Notes: a model not told the origin generated them from the sequence alone. 64,000 bases of DNA from Megamerina dolium (GCA_963854835.1 OY978530.1:18450233-18514232); one strand, 5' to 3'. Numbered from the stretch's first letter, positions 1-10,563 are shown. A program made the numbers and translations.

Positions 1-655
1 AGAATTCTGCAACCAAACAAATACATAACACACGATTTGAGGGACGAAAAGGGACCCAGATAATAGTCTGATTCGACTAATCCCTAAAATATATAATAAC
101 AGCCACCAGCGCGACGTAAGAAAGAGACATCAACATACGATCACTATCAACATATTGTATATATTATTCCAAAAATAATGACAAAATTAATGTTTTGAAT
201 CGAGTCATTGGACGAATTAGACACCAGCACCAACCCACAAGCACACCAAACCAACTTTCGCTCAAAACCTCAATAATATTCCAGATTACGTTTTCAAACC
301 TAACGACCAGAATGCACACCCAATTTAAATAATCTTGCTGTCACTGCCAAACAACAACCGAACTTTGATTAAGAGAAAGCTACTGTTTTCACCACTAGAC
401 TTAAACAAAATTAGTAAAACCCTAAGTACAGCCGACAATAACCAGCAAGAAGTGCACCGTCAGCATGAGCACCATAATCATCAAATTACCAGTAATTATA
501 TATGTAAATAATAGTCTATATTTTATTCCACATAGTTTCATACGTTTTGAATTGTTAATAATATAGCAAACTAAACATAGTTTTAACTTTCTCCTTATAA
601 GAAAAAATTATTATTCTTTCATGGTGATAATTTTATCTTCCTGAGAGAAGGGCGG
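1..655. other. No gene; probable 3' end of an LTR-element body
   Basis: I see no supportable reading frame here. The last part resembles the sequence before the polypurine tract at about 61.76 kb: a short GTGATAATTTT-like stretch and then a purine-rich run (about 643-655). It is therefore probably the decayed 3' end of a gypsy-clade element body, reading on the plus strand. The rest is AT-rich and unassigned. Confidence 0.35.
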
Positions 656-828
656 TACATTTGGTACATTTATTATTCGCAAATAGTTCCCAGTTCATGT
701 ATTGGTGGGTCTGTTTGACGAAGAGAAGTAGCTAGATTCGAGTGGGTGTTAGGGGAAAAGGGCGTTGTCTAACGACTAGGAGCTTGGTCGTGGGGTGGCG
801 TGGTGTTGTGGAAAAATAGTACACAACA
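656..828 (+). repeat. LTR relic (LTR-B type right end)
   Basis: The segment ends with GTGTTGTGGAAAAATAGTAC followed by ACAACA, the same right end as the complete LTR-B at 49889-50717. The left part is short and not alignable by eye, so this looks like an internally deleted LTR. No primer binding site follows (the next bases are TTTTATTTT), which fits a 3' or solo LTR. The left boundary is approximate. Confidence 0.5.
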
Positions 829-1280
829 TTTTATTTTAATATGAAATGGCTTTAATATGGATGTATGGAATATAAATGATTTTAACATTTGTAAATATTA
901 TATTTAATTATTTAATATTTTCCGAAGGTTTAATTTTGCTTATACCTAATATGTACAAAATGAGTTTATCTTAAAAAATCTTAATTTTCATTTCAAATTT
1001 TTAGGATTGTTCAAATCTCTATAAATTGTTTACTGGCAAGTCTACAAGTTCCACCTTATTCCTATGTTTAACATATGGGACTAAATATATCAAATGTACC
1101 CGTCTCAAAACCGTATGTGTCTGATTTTGATGAAACTTGGCATATCATCTGTTTGGAAGGGGGAGATGAAATAAGCAAGAGTTCCTGATATACAAGGTCT
1201 CAAATTTGCAAAGAATAAATATAATTTTCATAAATTTACAAAATAATTTTCATGAACATATGTTAAATTTCATAAATTTT
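829..1280. other. Intergenic, nothing recognised
   Basis: AT-rich sequence between the LTR relic and the MITE. I found no reading frame, RNA or repeat that I can name. Confidence 0.5.
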
Positions 1281-1283
1281 TTA

Positions 1284-1850
1284 GGGGGTCCACCTGTGTA
1301 AAATTTTCGAAAAATCGATTTTTTTTTTTTACATTTTTCGCATCTTTAACGAGAGCTTCTACAGGATGAGGAACGGGAAGTTTATGGTCCTGGTATTGCA
1401 GATTAAATGTGAGTCTATAATACAAAGTAGCGGTTTTTCGAAATTTTTTTTTTCAATTTTACAGCAGTTTTTATATCGAAAAAAGCATGAAAAAGAATAA
1501 TTTTTATAAAAACAACTGCCATTTCTTCAATTTTTAAAATTTCGTCAAAATCCTACGTCAGTACCTCAATGATATAAACAGAAATAAGATTTTTTTTACT
1601 TTTTGCGTTTTAGATAACTGGTTCGAGCGGAATCTTGCCCACAATTTCGGTATTTCATTTTGAAGGTATCACTTTGAACGCCCTTAATGAGTACAAGCCT
1701 TCGGATTACACTATTGGAAAAATTTACTATTGAAATATAAGCACAAGCCTTCAAAATAACGTAAAACTTATTCTTATTTTCGAATTAGTTCTCCTAACAA
1801 AAATTCCCGAAAAAGCGTTCTAAATACCGCGCTCACACAGGTGGACCCCC
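1284..1850. mobile_element. 567-bp MITE, TTA target duplication
   Basis: The ends are inverted copies: GGGGGTCCACCTGTGT on the left and ACACAGGTGGACCCCC on the right (16 bp, perfect). TTA directly flanks each end (1281-1283 and 1851-1853). There is no reading frame of useful length inside. A 3-bp TTA duplication with G-rich ends is what PIF/Harbinger-related MITEs show, but other superfamilies with 3-bp duplications are possible. The structure is read directly; the superfamily is inference. Confidence 0.7.
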
Positions 1851-2311
1851 TTAATGAACACTAATGAAGTTTTCTCTTCTAGTATTTTCTTCATACTTTG
1901 TGTAGCTCAAACCCACGCCCGATGCAGAACTTAATTAAACAATAACTGAAACAGATCAACAAGCCTCGTGTGCATGAGCTGCATATGGTAATTATTATTA
2001 GAAACCTACTCAGTCGGGATGAAGAATTTTTATATGTTACACAGAACTAACATTAACCCGCGTTCACATAGAACATCAAAAATTTAATTCAAAAATAATG
2101 GATTTCCTTTTTCTTCACCTAATATATACGAGAGCGGTCCCAGAACTACCCGACCTGACATACATATGGCTACAGTAGTTTGAAAAAACCTTATAAAACA
2201 AATGTTTTAAGCTTAAGGCCTATGTAGCTAAAGCTATACACATTAACTTCAAATTTTAATTTTAAGTAAGTATTAAATAAATAAATAAATAATAACTTTC
2301 AAGGCTCAACG

Positions 2312-3505
2312 TTGTTTAGTATTTTTTTAAGCCATCGAAAGTTAACGAGATCTAAAGAATCTAATCTGGAGGAGTCTGCTCCTTTGTTTACGATCATAAA
2401 ATATTGGGTATTCGAAAAGCTACTTGTCATGAATATAACTCCATTTTTTAATCTCAACCAACTGATTCCCCAACATCAATTTGGAATTATAAAACAGCAC
2501 AGCGCAATAGAGCAAGTTCACCGCATTGTAACTCTGATAAGGAACACTTTTGAAGAAAAAAAGTATTGCTCAGCTGTCTTTCTTGATATCACTCAAGCTT
2601 TCGATAAAGTATGGCACGATGGCCTTATTTACAAACTCAAACTATTACTGCCTGCAAATGTCTCCTCATTGCTTAGTAGCTACCTCACGAAAAGACAATT
2701 TCTCTTACATCACAAGGATTATACAACAAATCCATTGCATATTCACGCTGGCGTTCCTCAAGGAAGCGTTTTGCACCCCTTACTGTATCTCTTATACACT
2801 TCAGATATGCCCAACAATAACTATACATTTATATCGACCTTTGCAGATTATACGGCAATATTGTGCTCTCGCTCTAACCCCATAGAAGCTACTAAACTCC
2901 TGCAGATTCATATCGATTCTCTCCTTATCTGGCTAGCAAAATGGCGTATAAAAGTCAATGAATCAAAGAGCGTACATGTAACCTTCACGCTAAGGCCAGA
3001 TACATGTCCCCCACTTAAAATTAATGGCCAATCAGTTCCACAATGTTCCTCAACAAAGTACTTGGGTATTCACCTCAACAGAAGGCTGACCTGGAAAAAT
3101 CACATAGAGGCAAAGAAAACTCAGATCAAGCTTAAAATGAATCAGTTATGGTGGCTGTTACACAAAAGATCAAAGTTGAATCTTGAATACAAAGTGCTAT
3201 TATATAAAGCAATCCTGAAGACAATTGGTATTCAGTTTTGAGGCACCGCATCTCCCTCAAATATCGAAAAATTGCAGCGAATACAATCCAAGTGTCTGCG
3301 AATTATTGTAAACGCGCCTTGGTATATGAGGAACGTTAACATCCATCGAGATTTAAATGTACCCACAATTTCTGAGGAAGTTGCAATGTCCTGCAGAAGC
3401 AACATTCAAAAATTACACAATCATCCGAATCCCCTTGCTAGGCAATTGTTGCTGAGCACGGGGCATCGTCGATTAGAAAGAAAGGACACACTGAATATGC
3501 TGTGA
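2312..3505 (+). pseudogene. Jockey-clade LINE reverse transcriptase, 5'-truncated
   Basis: An open frame starts in mariner sequence and runs into a non-LTR reverse transcriptase from about 2408, so the first ~33 codons are a chance fusion. The RT part begins with FEKLL and carries QFGI, a DITQAFDKVWH block (motif A), GVPQGSVL (motif B), then FADYTAI where FADDTAI is expected. The second catalytic Asp is therefore Tyr, and the enzyme should be inactive. A stop at 3239-3241 breaks the frame, and the C-terminal region (RIQSKCLRIIVNAPWY, typical of Jockey elements) continues to 3505. A poly-A tail ends at about 3671. The 5' truncation and poly-A fit target-primed insertion. Confidence 0.85.
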
Positions 3506-3635
3506 AATTGCTATACCTCGTGACTCAACAAATTGTGATGGAACGTTGGGAATATCACATAATTTTAGTTAGTTTGTAAGATTTGATTACTTATTGTTAG
3601 TTTCTAAGTAATTTTAGAAAGATCCAAAAGCTTGT

Positions 3636-3682
3636 TAAAAAAAAAAAAATAATAAAACATTGAGTAAAAAAAAAAAAAAAAC
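3636..3682 (+). repeat. Poly-A tail and target-site duplication of the Jockey LINE
   Basis: The LINE ends in two A-runs separated by ACATTGAGT, and the second run is followed by ACATTGAGT and mariner sequence. The left junction reads AATATTGGGT. The repeated 9-11 bp is best read as a slightly diverged target-site duplication, copied once more inside the tail. Confidence 0.6.
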
Positions 3683-4235
3683 ATTGAGTGGCGAAGGTTA
3701 AACGAGGTCGTACGTGCTGCCAAGATGAACACCGTAGTGATCGACCAATTGAAGTGGCCACGTCAGAAACGGTTAAGAAAATCCACAAAATGGTATTGGA
3801 TGATCGCCGGCTGAAGGTGCATGAGCTAGGTGAAATTACAAAGGCATTTCAAAAAGTGCTATACATCGTACATTGACCGAAAATTTAGAGTTGAAAAAAC
3901 TATGTGCAAGAAGGGCGCCGCGTTTGCTCACAATAGAACAAAAACACCAGTTCAGATATCTGCTATTGCGACGGTCAAAATCAGTGAGTTAAGCTCGAAT
4001 TGCTTCAGCAAGCACCCTATTCACCAGATTTAGATCCTTTAGATTACTTTCTATTTCCAAATTTGTAAATATGGCTTGGTGGTAGAAGATTTACAAACAA
4101 TGAAGAGGTGGAGTCTTCGGTAGATGGCTATTTTTATGAGCTAGACAGTTCATACTACAAACAGGGTATCGAAGCTATTGAATATTGCTGGGAAAAGTAT
4201 AAAGAGCAAAAAGGAAATTATGTTGAGAAATAAAG
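3679..4235 (+). pseudogene. mariner transposase remnant
   Basis: Reading frames on the plus strand keep parts of the mariner DNA-binding domain (VKRGRTCCQDEHRS, VKKIHKMVLDDRRLK) and then, after an internal deletion, the region around the last catalytic Asp and the C-terminus. The HTH region matches the copy at 29.1 kb almost residue for residue. The central DDE core with the first two catalytic Asp is absent, so no activity is possible. Confidence 0.75.
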
Positions 4236-4375
4236 AAAAATATTCCCAAATTTTTCGTTTTCTTTCTTCTGGGACCTCCCTAGACATACGATTATTTTAA
4301 TTTACTTCTATTTCAAAACAAGCAACTCAACAAGCAAGCAATCAATCAATAACATAACAATAACAATTATAATGA

Positions 4376-4380
<5 letters not shown>

Positions 4381-4461
<81 letters not shown>
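4381..4461. repeat. (TA)n microsatellite
   Basis: Pure TA repeat of about 80 bp immediately left of LTR-A. A second TA array lies at its other end, so the whole element sits in a TA array. Confidence 0.95.
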
Positions 4462-4465
<4 letters not shown>

Positions 4466-5009
4466 ATGATTTGCTTGGTTGGAATGTGACTAATTCCGTC
4501 GTATTCACAAGGAGATGTAGAGCATAGGGATTACAGATGAACAATCCAATGGTTAGGTAGTGTGCACTGGCTTTTTGTTTTCCCCGCAGTTTCAGCCCCG
4601 TGGGTTTGGATCGATCTACTAACCACTGGGCCACACATACGCCTCCAGACTACCAGACGAACGCAACGCGAGAAAAGATAATTGCACACTTTTAGAGATA
4701 ACATCTAACAAAGCAAAAGGAAATAGAAATAATGCACCGACCTGTTATCGCACTAGTACCAGCAGCCGGCTGGCTGTTCACTACCCGCCCTTCCATGGCT
4801 TATACGATATTATTTATAAGCCCCAATTACCAACACATTCACTACACCTTAGATTTCAGGTCGGTTATAAGTAGTTTAATAACACATTTTAGAGATTCAT
4901 GGACCGAATATAAACAATTTCATATATAATATAAGGAAAAATAAAAATAACTTACGAAGTTATACACATTAGAAAATATAGTATTTATAATATTTATAAA
5001 GTTTATCAG

Positions 5010-5010
<1 letters not shown>

Positions 5011-5062
<52 letters not shown>
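5011..5062. repeat. (TA)n inside the 3' LTR
   Basis: Short TA array; the matching array in the other LTR (11434-11527) is about twice as long, showing slippage after insertion. A further TA-rich stretch follows the transposon at 6555-6650. Confidence 0.9.
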
Positions 5063-5064
<2 letters not shown>

Positions 5065-5246
5065 GTCTGTAATATATATGTATATATATCTATATCTATA
5101 TATGACGTATGAAGTAAGTATTTAAGAAAAGTGGAATTGTATAAACGGATGATCTAGCCAATGCATTTATCAAATATATATATACGCACAATAAAGAGGT
5201 CAATAACCATATATATATATATATGTACATTACATATATCTATATA

Positions 5247-6549
5247 AAGGGTTATCCATTTCGCGGTTTCAAAAGTATAGGGCTAGAATTCGATATCTGT
5301 CAAACTGAGTTGTTAAAACAATTTCTTTCTTTTTCAGTTCAAAGTCTGACATTTGCGAAAATGGATCGCTTAGCTATCGCACAACGCATTAAAATTGTAA
5401 AAACCTACTACAAAAATGATGATTCTGCCACAGCCATATATCGTGCTTTAAGAGGAGATTATGGTTTACATAATCGTCCAACTACGCAAGTAATTGGCAA
5501 AATTGTGAAGAAATATGAAGAGATTGGATCGGTTACAGATATTGTAAGGCCTGTGCATCATAGTTTCGCTCGAACCACCGAAAATATCGCTGCTGTAAGT
5601 GAAAGTGTTGCCGAAGACCCGAATGTGTCGATTCCTCGTCGTTCTCAGGAATTAGGACTGTCTTACGGCACATTATGGCGTATTTTGCATTTGGATCTAC
5701 ACCTACATCCATATAAAATCCAGCTCACGCAACAACTGAAGCCAGCTGACCATTCACAACGTCGTAGATACGTCGAATGGGTGCTTGAACAACAGGCGGT
5801 GGACGGCGATTTTTCGAACAAAATTTTCTTCAGCGACGAAGCACATTTCTCACTCGGTGGGTATGTTAACAAACAAAATTGTCGTATTTGGGGTTCTGAG
5901 AATCCTCAAGTAATTGAGGAGAGGCCACTACATCCACAAAAAGTCACTGCTTGGTGCGCTCTTTGGTCCGGAGGTGTGATTGGACCTTACTTCTTCGAAA
6001 ACGACGATGGAACGACTGTCACCGTCAATTCGGAGCGTTATGGTCATATGATAATCGACTTTTTTTGCCTGCTATTGAAGAATACGACTTAGAGAATATG
6101 TGGTTTCAACAAGACGGTGCCACATGCCACACAACTCGAGCGAATATGGCTTTATTGCAAGAGAAATTTTCTGGCCGCGTAATTTCTCGTCGTGGCGATA
6201 TCAAGTGGCCACCAAGATCATGCGATTTGACACCGCTTGACTTTTTTTGTGGGGCTACGCGAAAGACCGTGTTTATGCAGATAAATCTTTAACTCTTGAG
6301 CACCTAAAAACCAACATTCGTCACGTTATGGCTGAGATACCGCCCAATATGTGTCAAAAAGTGGTCGAAAATTACCTCAAAAGAATCGATGCTTGCAACA
6401 ATTCGCGTGGTGGTCATTTAAATGATGTAGTATTTCACACATAATGTCAACGTTCAAACTTTATAATAAAAAATAAATATTATGATAAAAACTATTTTAT
6501 ATGTGTTTCATTTACATTTACCTTTGAAACCGCAAAATGGATAGCCCTT
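5247..6549 (+). mobile_element. DD41D (rosa-like) mariner in the 3' LTR
   Basis: Inverted ends AAGGGTTATCCATTTCGCGG (left) and its near-complement CCGCAAAATGGATAGCCCTT (right), with TA on each side (5245-5246, 6550-6551). It lies opposite to the host element's transcription. The same insertion occurs at the same place in the other LTR (11711-12995). Confidence 0.85.
5361..6444 (+). pseudogene. DD41D transposase, frameshifted
   Basis: Starts at the ATG after TTTGCGAAA. The first ~110 residues form the paired HTH region (ending SQELGLSYGTLWRIL), then KIFFSDEAHF (first Asp, about residue 159), FQQDGATCHT (second Asp) and LTPLDFF (third Asp). There are 41 residues between the second and third Asp, the DD41D spacing described for rosa-type elements of tephritids. 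The frame breaks twice, both times at T-runs: T7 at about 6060 (T8 in the sister copy) and a T-run at about 6240 shared by both copies. It ends in GGHLNDVVFHT. All catalytic Asp are present, so the homopolymer breaks decide whether it is dead. Confidence 0.85.
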
Positions 6550-7899
6550 TACATATATCTATATATTATATATATATTATATATATATTATATATATATA
6601 TTATATATATTATATATATATTATATATATATTATATATATTAATATATATTTGGGAGAGCGATTTGATCTGCATGCAAACAAATTTTAATTAGTTACTC
6701 ACGATATATTCAGCAACACAGCGATTGAAGGCCTCCAACGTTGTTGTTGTAACTCGTTCTGCTCTCATGCTAAATGGGGGTTATGTATATATATATTTAT
6801 GCTTAATAATAATAAATCACTCTCTCCTTTTATTTTTTTCTCGTATAGTCTTTTCTCGATTTAGATCAACACTTTTTTTTTTACTTTAATTTCATTTTCC
6901 TCTTGTCTTACTTTACTTTTTGTTACTATTTTTAACTTTTAAACTATATGTATATACTTCGATATTATAGGTGTTTTATAAAACCTTAATATTTATGTTA
7001 AATTTCAGCTATATCGACTATTCACTGTATTTTCGTATTAATTATTATACCATATATGGTTATAGGCTTAGGTTTTTGGTTTTTTTTTTTCTTTTTCTTT
7101 TCTTTCTTCTCTTTTTTTTTTCTTAATATGTAGAATTAATATTAAATTAATTCATTTATAATAGTTTTCTAGGGTAAGAAAAAACAAAAACTAATAAGAA
7201 AAAAAACAGACTCCCATCTGAAACGCGCCAAAATACATATATAATATATATATACATAAGCGATGATATGACTAAGGTGGTGACGATGACTGCGATTCTG
7301 CATATGGGTGGCTCTCTCTCATCTGCAAGATCACGTTCTCCTTTCTTTCTTTGTTCTTTTTTATTTCTTTTGTTGAGACTTCTCTCCAAGTCAGCGTTTA
7401 CTTTCAAGTGACAGATGATACTCGAAATATCTTTTTATTAAGGCTCCGCGGTACAGATGTACATATGTGTATGCATATAGGATTATGGTCTTTATATTAT
7501 CAGAAGAAAATTTTGCCTCAGTTTCGTAGGTGCTTTTAACCCTTACTTTTAACTTTATGTATATTTTTTTTTTGATGTATTTTTATTTTAAAACATATGC
7601 TGTACTATACTATGTTGAATTTATAGAAAAAAAAAACTAAGCCTTGCTCTGCACGACACATGTCTTCCTCACCAGAGTCAAAAACAGAAAAAGGAAAAAT
7701 GCAACGTCAAGCTCGATCTTCCGGAAATTGCAATTAAGCCCCACCTGCAATATTATTAAGAATAATTACCCTATAATATATATAAAATTCCCTACAAAAT
7801 TCACAATTGTAGTAGAGTGGTATATTTTCTAAACAAGGTTGTATTATATGATTATTTTAAAATTTAAATATTTTTCGTTGTATACTTCTGTTCAGTACA

Positions 7900-7910
7900 C
7901 TACCCCCCTC
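7900..7910 (-). promoter_or_regulatory. Polypurine tract of LTR-A
   Basis: Minus strand reads GAGGGGGGTAG and is followed directly by the LTR start TGTACTG. This position and composition fit the plus-strand primer of an LTR element. Confidence 0.75.
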
Positions 7911-7953
7911 AAAATTTTGCGGCGGTGCTACAAAATTTTAAGTCAACGAAATA

Positions 7954-8850
7954 TCAGATTTTTCTTTCTTGTATGTCTTTCATATGGTAAAATTCTCTTT
8001 TTAATGTATCCTCATCTTCGAGCTCATATATGCACTTTCCTTTAATACCAACTATTTTTGCTATAAGTGGGTGCCGTAGCTCAGTGGTTAGTGTGTTCGC
8101 CTTCTGATCTGTAGGTCGGTGGTTCAATCCCCGGCTGATGCATAACAAATTTAATATCGATAAGATTTTTCTTTCGAACGGTACCCACTCAATTTTGAAT
8201 TTCTGCCAAAAATCAATTCCTAAAATAATTTCTTGTGACACGGATGGCACTACAAAAAAAATTATGCTTTCAATATTGTTTCTAAGTTTGACATTAACTG
8301 AAAGATTTCCAAACACTAATTGTTTCCTGCCATCAGCCGTCTGCACTGAAGTATTACGATGTTTAAAACCATTTTGCTGAGAAATTTCATTGGCTAGTGC
8401 ACCCCCGATACAAGATACCTGAGCACCACTATCCAATAACCCCAAAAACTTATTGTCAAACATTTCTATTTCTGCATAAGGCCTTAAATCTAATGGTTTA
8501 CATTTAATGGATGCAATAATACTTGCAAGTTGTAGTCTATTCTTTTTAACATTTTTCCAAAAATTCTTAATACGTATGGAAGAACGCTTTGGTGTACGCT
8601 GTAACACACTTGATGGACTATTAAATATCCTATTTCGGATGTTGTGATAACTCTTTAAACGCTCTGCATATGGCTTCAGACTTCTTAAGTGGTTATCGGC
8701 GTTTATTTGTACTGCTGGTTGTGTGCGAATTGTTTTTAATTTTTCGTCGTGTGGTCTTTGCGAAGCTTCGGTTTGGAAACTTTGCTCGATTTCGAGTTTC
8801 TCGGATTGCAAGTAGAACAATTTGGCTTCTAAATACCCGCAGCACCACAA
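7954..8850 (-). pseudogene. LTR-A pol remnant: protease, SINE head, integrase tail
   Basis: One 298-codon frame carries three pieces. Residues ~1-222 run from the gag-pol overlap into a retropepsin with LLDSGAQVSCIGG (catalytic DSGA, Asp about residue 140) and the downstream IILGIDFWQKF motif. Residues ~222-260 are antisense translation of a tRNA-like SINE head (8069-8187). The last ~37 residues (KCIYELEDEDTLKREFYHMK) resemble the C-terminal domain of gypsy-clade integrase. Reverse transcriptase, RNase H and the integrase core are absent. The frame is +1 relative to gag, which fits gag-pol frameshifting in this group. It may be transcribed but cannot support retrotransposition alone. Confidence 0.75.
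8069..8187 (+). repeat. SINE head only (118 bp), inside LTR-A pol
   Basis: Matches the first ~118 bp of the full SINE at 42588: GGGTGCCGTAGCTCAGTGG with A box TAGCTCAGTGG, and B box GGTTCAATCCC. It stops exactly at GGTACCC, where GGGTGCC (8069-8075) could pair with GGTACCC (8180-8186) as a 7-bp stem. The SINE body and tail seen in other copies are absent. It occupies the place of the missing pol. Confidence 0.8.
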
Positions 8851-10070
8851 CCGTAGCAGAAAACAGTTCTCTCTTGGAAGCAGTCAAAATATCGATGTCC
8901 ATCTTGCCGGCAATTCCAACAAACTAACTGACGTTTTACCACTTCATCTATCTCAATGGCTGTGCCACCTTCGAGATCTTCAAGATCTATCTCATCCTAA
9001 ATTTCGTTAATTTGGCGATGCTTTAAGTAGCGTTGGCTTATAATGTGAGAGGAAGAAGAAGGTATGTTCGGTTTCGATATTACATTGAATAAACTTTCGC
9101 CTTTTAGGCACAACCTACGCAATTCAACTACAGAGTTTATTGTTACATACAAGAGTTGTTGTCGTATACGGGGTCGTAAACCACGTTGCAAAATATCGAC
9201 CATTTCGCATTCTGCCAACGGTACCCGCCGATCTTCTGCTATTTTATATACTGCATTACGGTAATTGTCAAAAGATTCAGACGGACCCTGTTTTCTCAAC
9301 TTCATTGCTTCGACAATCTCGTTGTCGGTTTTATAAGCATCAAAATTTGTTCGTAATGCTTGACATAGCGAAGGCCAAGTAATGCGATCGACAGATCGAC
9401 GATAGCGCCAATACCAATCTTTAGCCTCTCCCAGAAATAGGCTCTGTACGTGTTCACATAGCACATTGAAGTTTCCACTTAGGGTATCAATTACTTGTGA
9501 TTCATTTCTATATAAAAAGTTTTCCACTGACAATTTTGGTGAACCATCAAACCTGATATCCCAGTTGGAAATCACCTGTGCTATTTTTCCTGAATGAGTG
9601 ACTACAGAAGCATCACTTAAACGCATTGGATCGATTTGACGATGGAAATTTGACTGGTTATTGTCAACAAGTTCAGGTACCACGGGGGGCCAATCGGGTG
9701 TGGAGTTATGTTGGTTATTTTGAAGATTTTCACGAGGGGTTATATGGTTTAAATTCAGTCTTGTTAACGCATTAAGTAAACTATTTTCGATTCTATTCTC
9801 AATTATTTGACAAATGCGATTTTCAATATCATCGAATATTGTAGTTTGTCGATCTGTTATGACAGCAGAAACAATATTACGTATACGACTTTCGTCGTTG
9901 TTTTCATTTAGCGTAACCCTATCTCTATTCGTACTATTGTTTTCTATCGCTAGTCTATCTTCATTCGGTATAATACCTGCTAAAGTAGAAGCTTCTTCAT
10001 TTTCATTTGGTTGATGAGCAACACGTGATCTTGTCTGAATACCACTATTGCGATTGGGAGTTAAATTCAT
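8736..10070 (-). pseudogene. gag of LTR-A (two in-frame TAG codons)
   Basis: Frame from the ATG at 10070 (MNLTPNRNSG) to TAA at 8736-8738, 444 codons, with TAG at codon 358 (8997-8999) and codon 414 (8829-8831). The N-terminal ~130 residues are polar. A retrotransposon-gag-type capsid region follows (WDIRFDGSPKLSVENFL, LFLGEAKDWYWRY, FDNYRNAVYKIA). After the first TAG comes a CCHC zinc knuckle, CWNCRQDGHRYFDC, and a second Cys-rich knuckle CYGCGAAG interrupted by the second TAG. Gag packages element RNA in cytoplasmic particles. The RING-H2 ORF ends 15 nt upstream. Stops may be real decay; readthrough of the first TAG is conceivable but unsupported. Confidence 0.8.
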
Positions 10071-10085
10071 AATTTCACGACTAGT

Positions 10086-10259
10086 TCAAACTGCTTTGCA
10101 CTGAGGGCATGAAGAATTTTTCTTCAACCAGTTGAGAAGGCAAACTCTGTGAAATTTGTGGGAACAAGCTGTTCGAAGAATTTCTCTAGCATCCGCAAAA
10201 TTTTCATGACATGTTAGACATACATTCAATAAATTCTCACTGCTGTGGCGCAAAGGCAT
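10086..10259 (-). CDS. RING-H2 mini-protein encoded by LTR-A
   Basis: A 57-codon frame (MPLRHSSENLL...) between the primer binding site and gag. It has all eight canonical RING-H2 ligands: C14-x2-C17, C32-x-H34-x2-H37-x2-C40, C51-x2-C54. It also has Trp at 44 and Pro at 52, the positions usually used for E2 contact. RING-H2 domains normally recruit ubiquitin-conjugating enzymes, so an E3-like role is a reasonable inference. Nothing here shows its target. The frame can be extended upstream to 10430, adding a hydrophobic stretch, but I chose the Met at 10259 because the upstream part is low-complexity AT-rich. It lies 15 nt before gag in the same direction, so it would share the element's mRNA. 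Origin by host gene capture is possible. Confidence 0.75.
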   Translation of the reverse strand: MPLRHSSENLLNVCLTCHENFADAREILRTACSHKFHRVCLLNWLKKNSSCPQCKAV

Positions 10260-10563
10260 ATTAACAATAATTAAAAAAAAAATGCAAGTAAAAATAAAAA
10301 AAATTGAAATATCTAAATAATAATTTCTGACCTTACTTTCTAAGGAATAGTGAATGCTGTATGTAAGCAAATAATTTGTTTGGTATTTATGATAACGAAT
10401 ACAGGTTAGTGCTAAATTAAACGAGTGCAACTTTACTAAGAAAATCTTATGTGAAATTGGCTACGAACAAATGTATTAATCTCAGATATGTTTCTATAAC
10501 GTATAATTCCAAAAAAAATCATATAAGCATTGCGAGAGAAATATTGTTTAATTTAGAAAATGT

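Larger units (their letters stand above)
2129..4285 (+). mobile_element. mariner (irritans-like), split by a LINE
   Basis: The left end CGAGAGCGGTCCCAGAACTA is nearly identical to that of the mariner at 28828 and follows a TA. The right end (around 4270-4285) is decayed but keeps GGGACCTCCC, a partial inverted match. Mariner sequence runs to about 2407, is interrupted by a Jockey LINE, and resumes at about 3672. About 380 bp of the transposase core present in the 28.8-kb copy is missing at about 3945-3960. The element is dead. Confidence 0.75.
4462..7899 (-). repeat. 3' LTR of LTR-A (3438 bp, with passenger transposon)
   Basis: Aligns end to end with 10884-14393. It begins (minus strand) TGTACTGAACAG next to the polypurine tract and ends ATCATAACA next to (TA)n. 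About 1.3 kb is a DD41D transposon (5247-6549), so the LTR proper is about 2.1 kb. It differs from the 5' LTR by TA-array lengths and scattered substitutions. Small reading frames inside it are not convincing genes. Confidence 0.85.

Noticed and set aside
7156..7407. Small frames in the LTR-A LTRs (7156-7407, 7351-7539, 7644-7832 and sister frames)
   Set aside because: They differ between the two LTRs by frameshifts, have no domains and lie in low-complexity DNA.
8062..8150. Genuine tRNA gene
   Set aside because: The A and B boxes fit, but the same head recurs at many places followed by a fixed body, without a proper acceptor 3' side next to the T arm. It is a SINE head.
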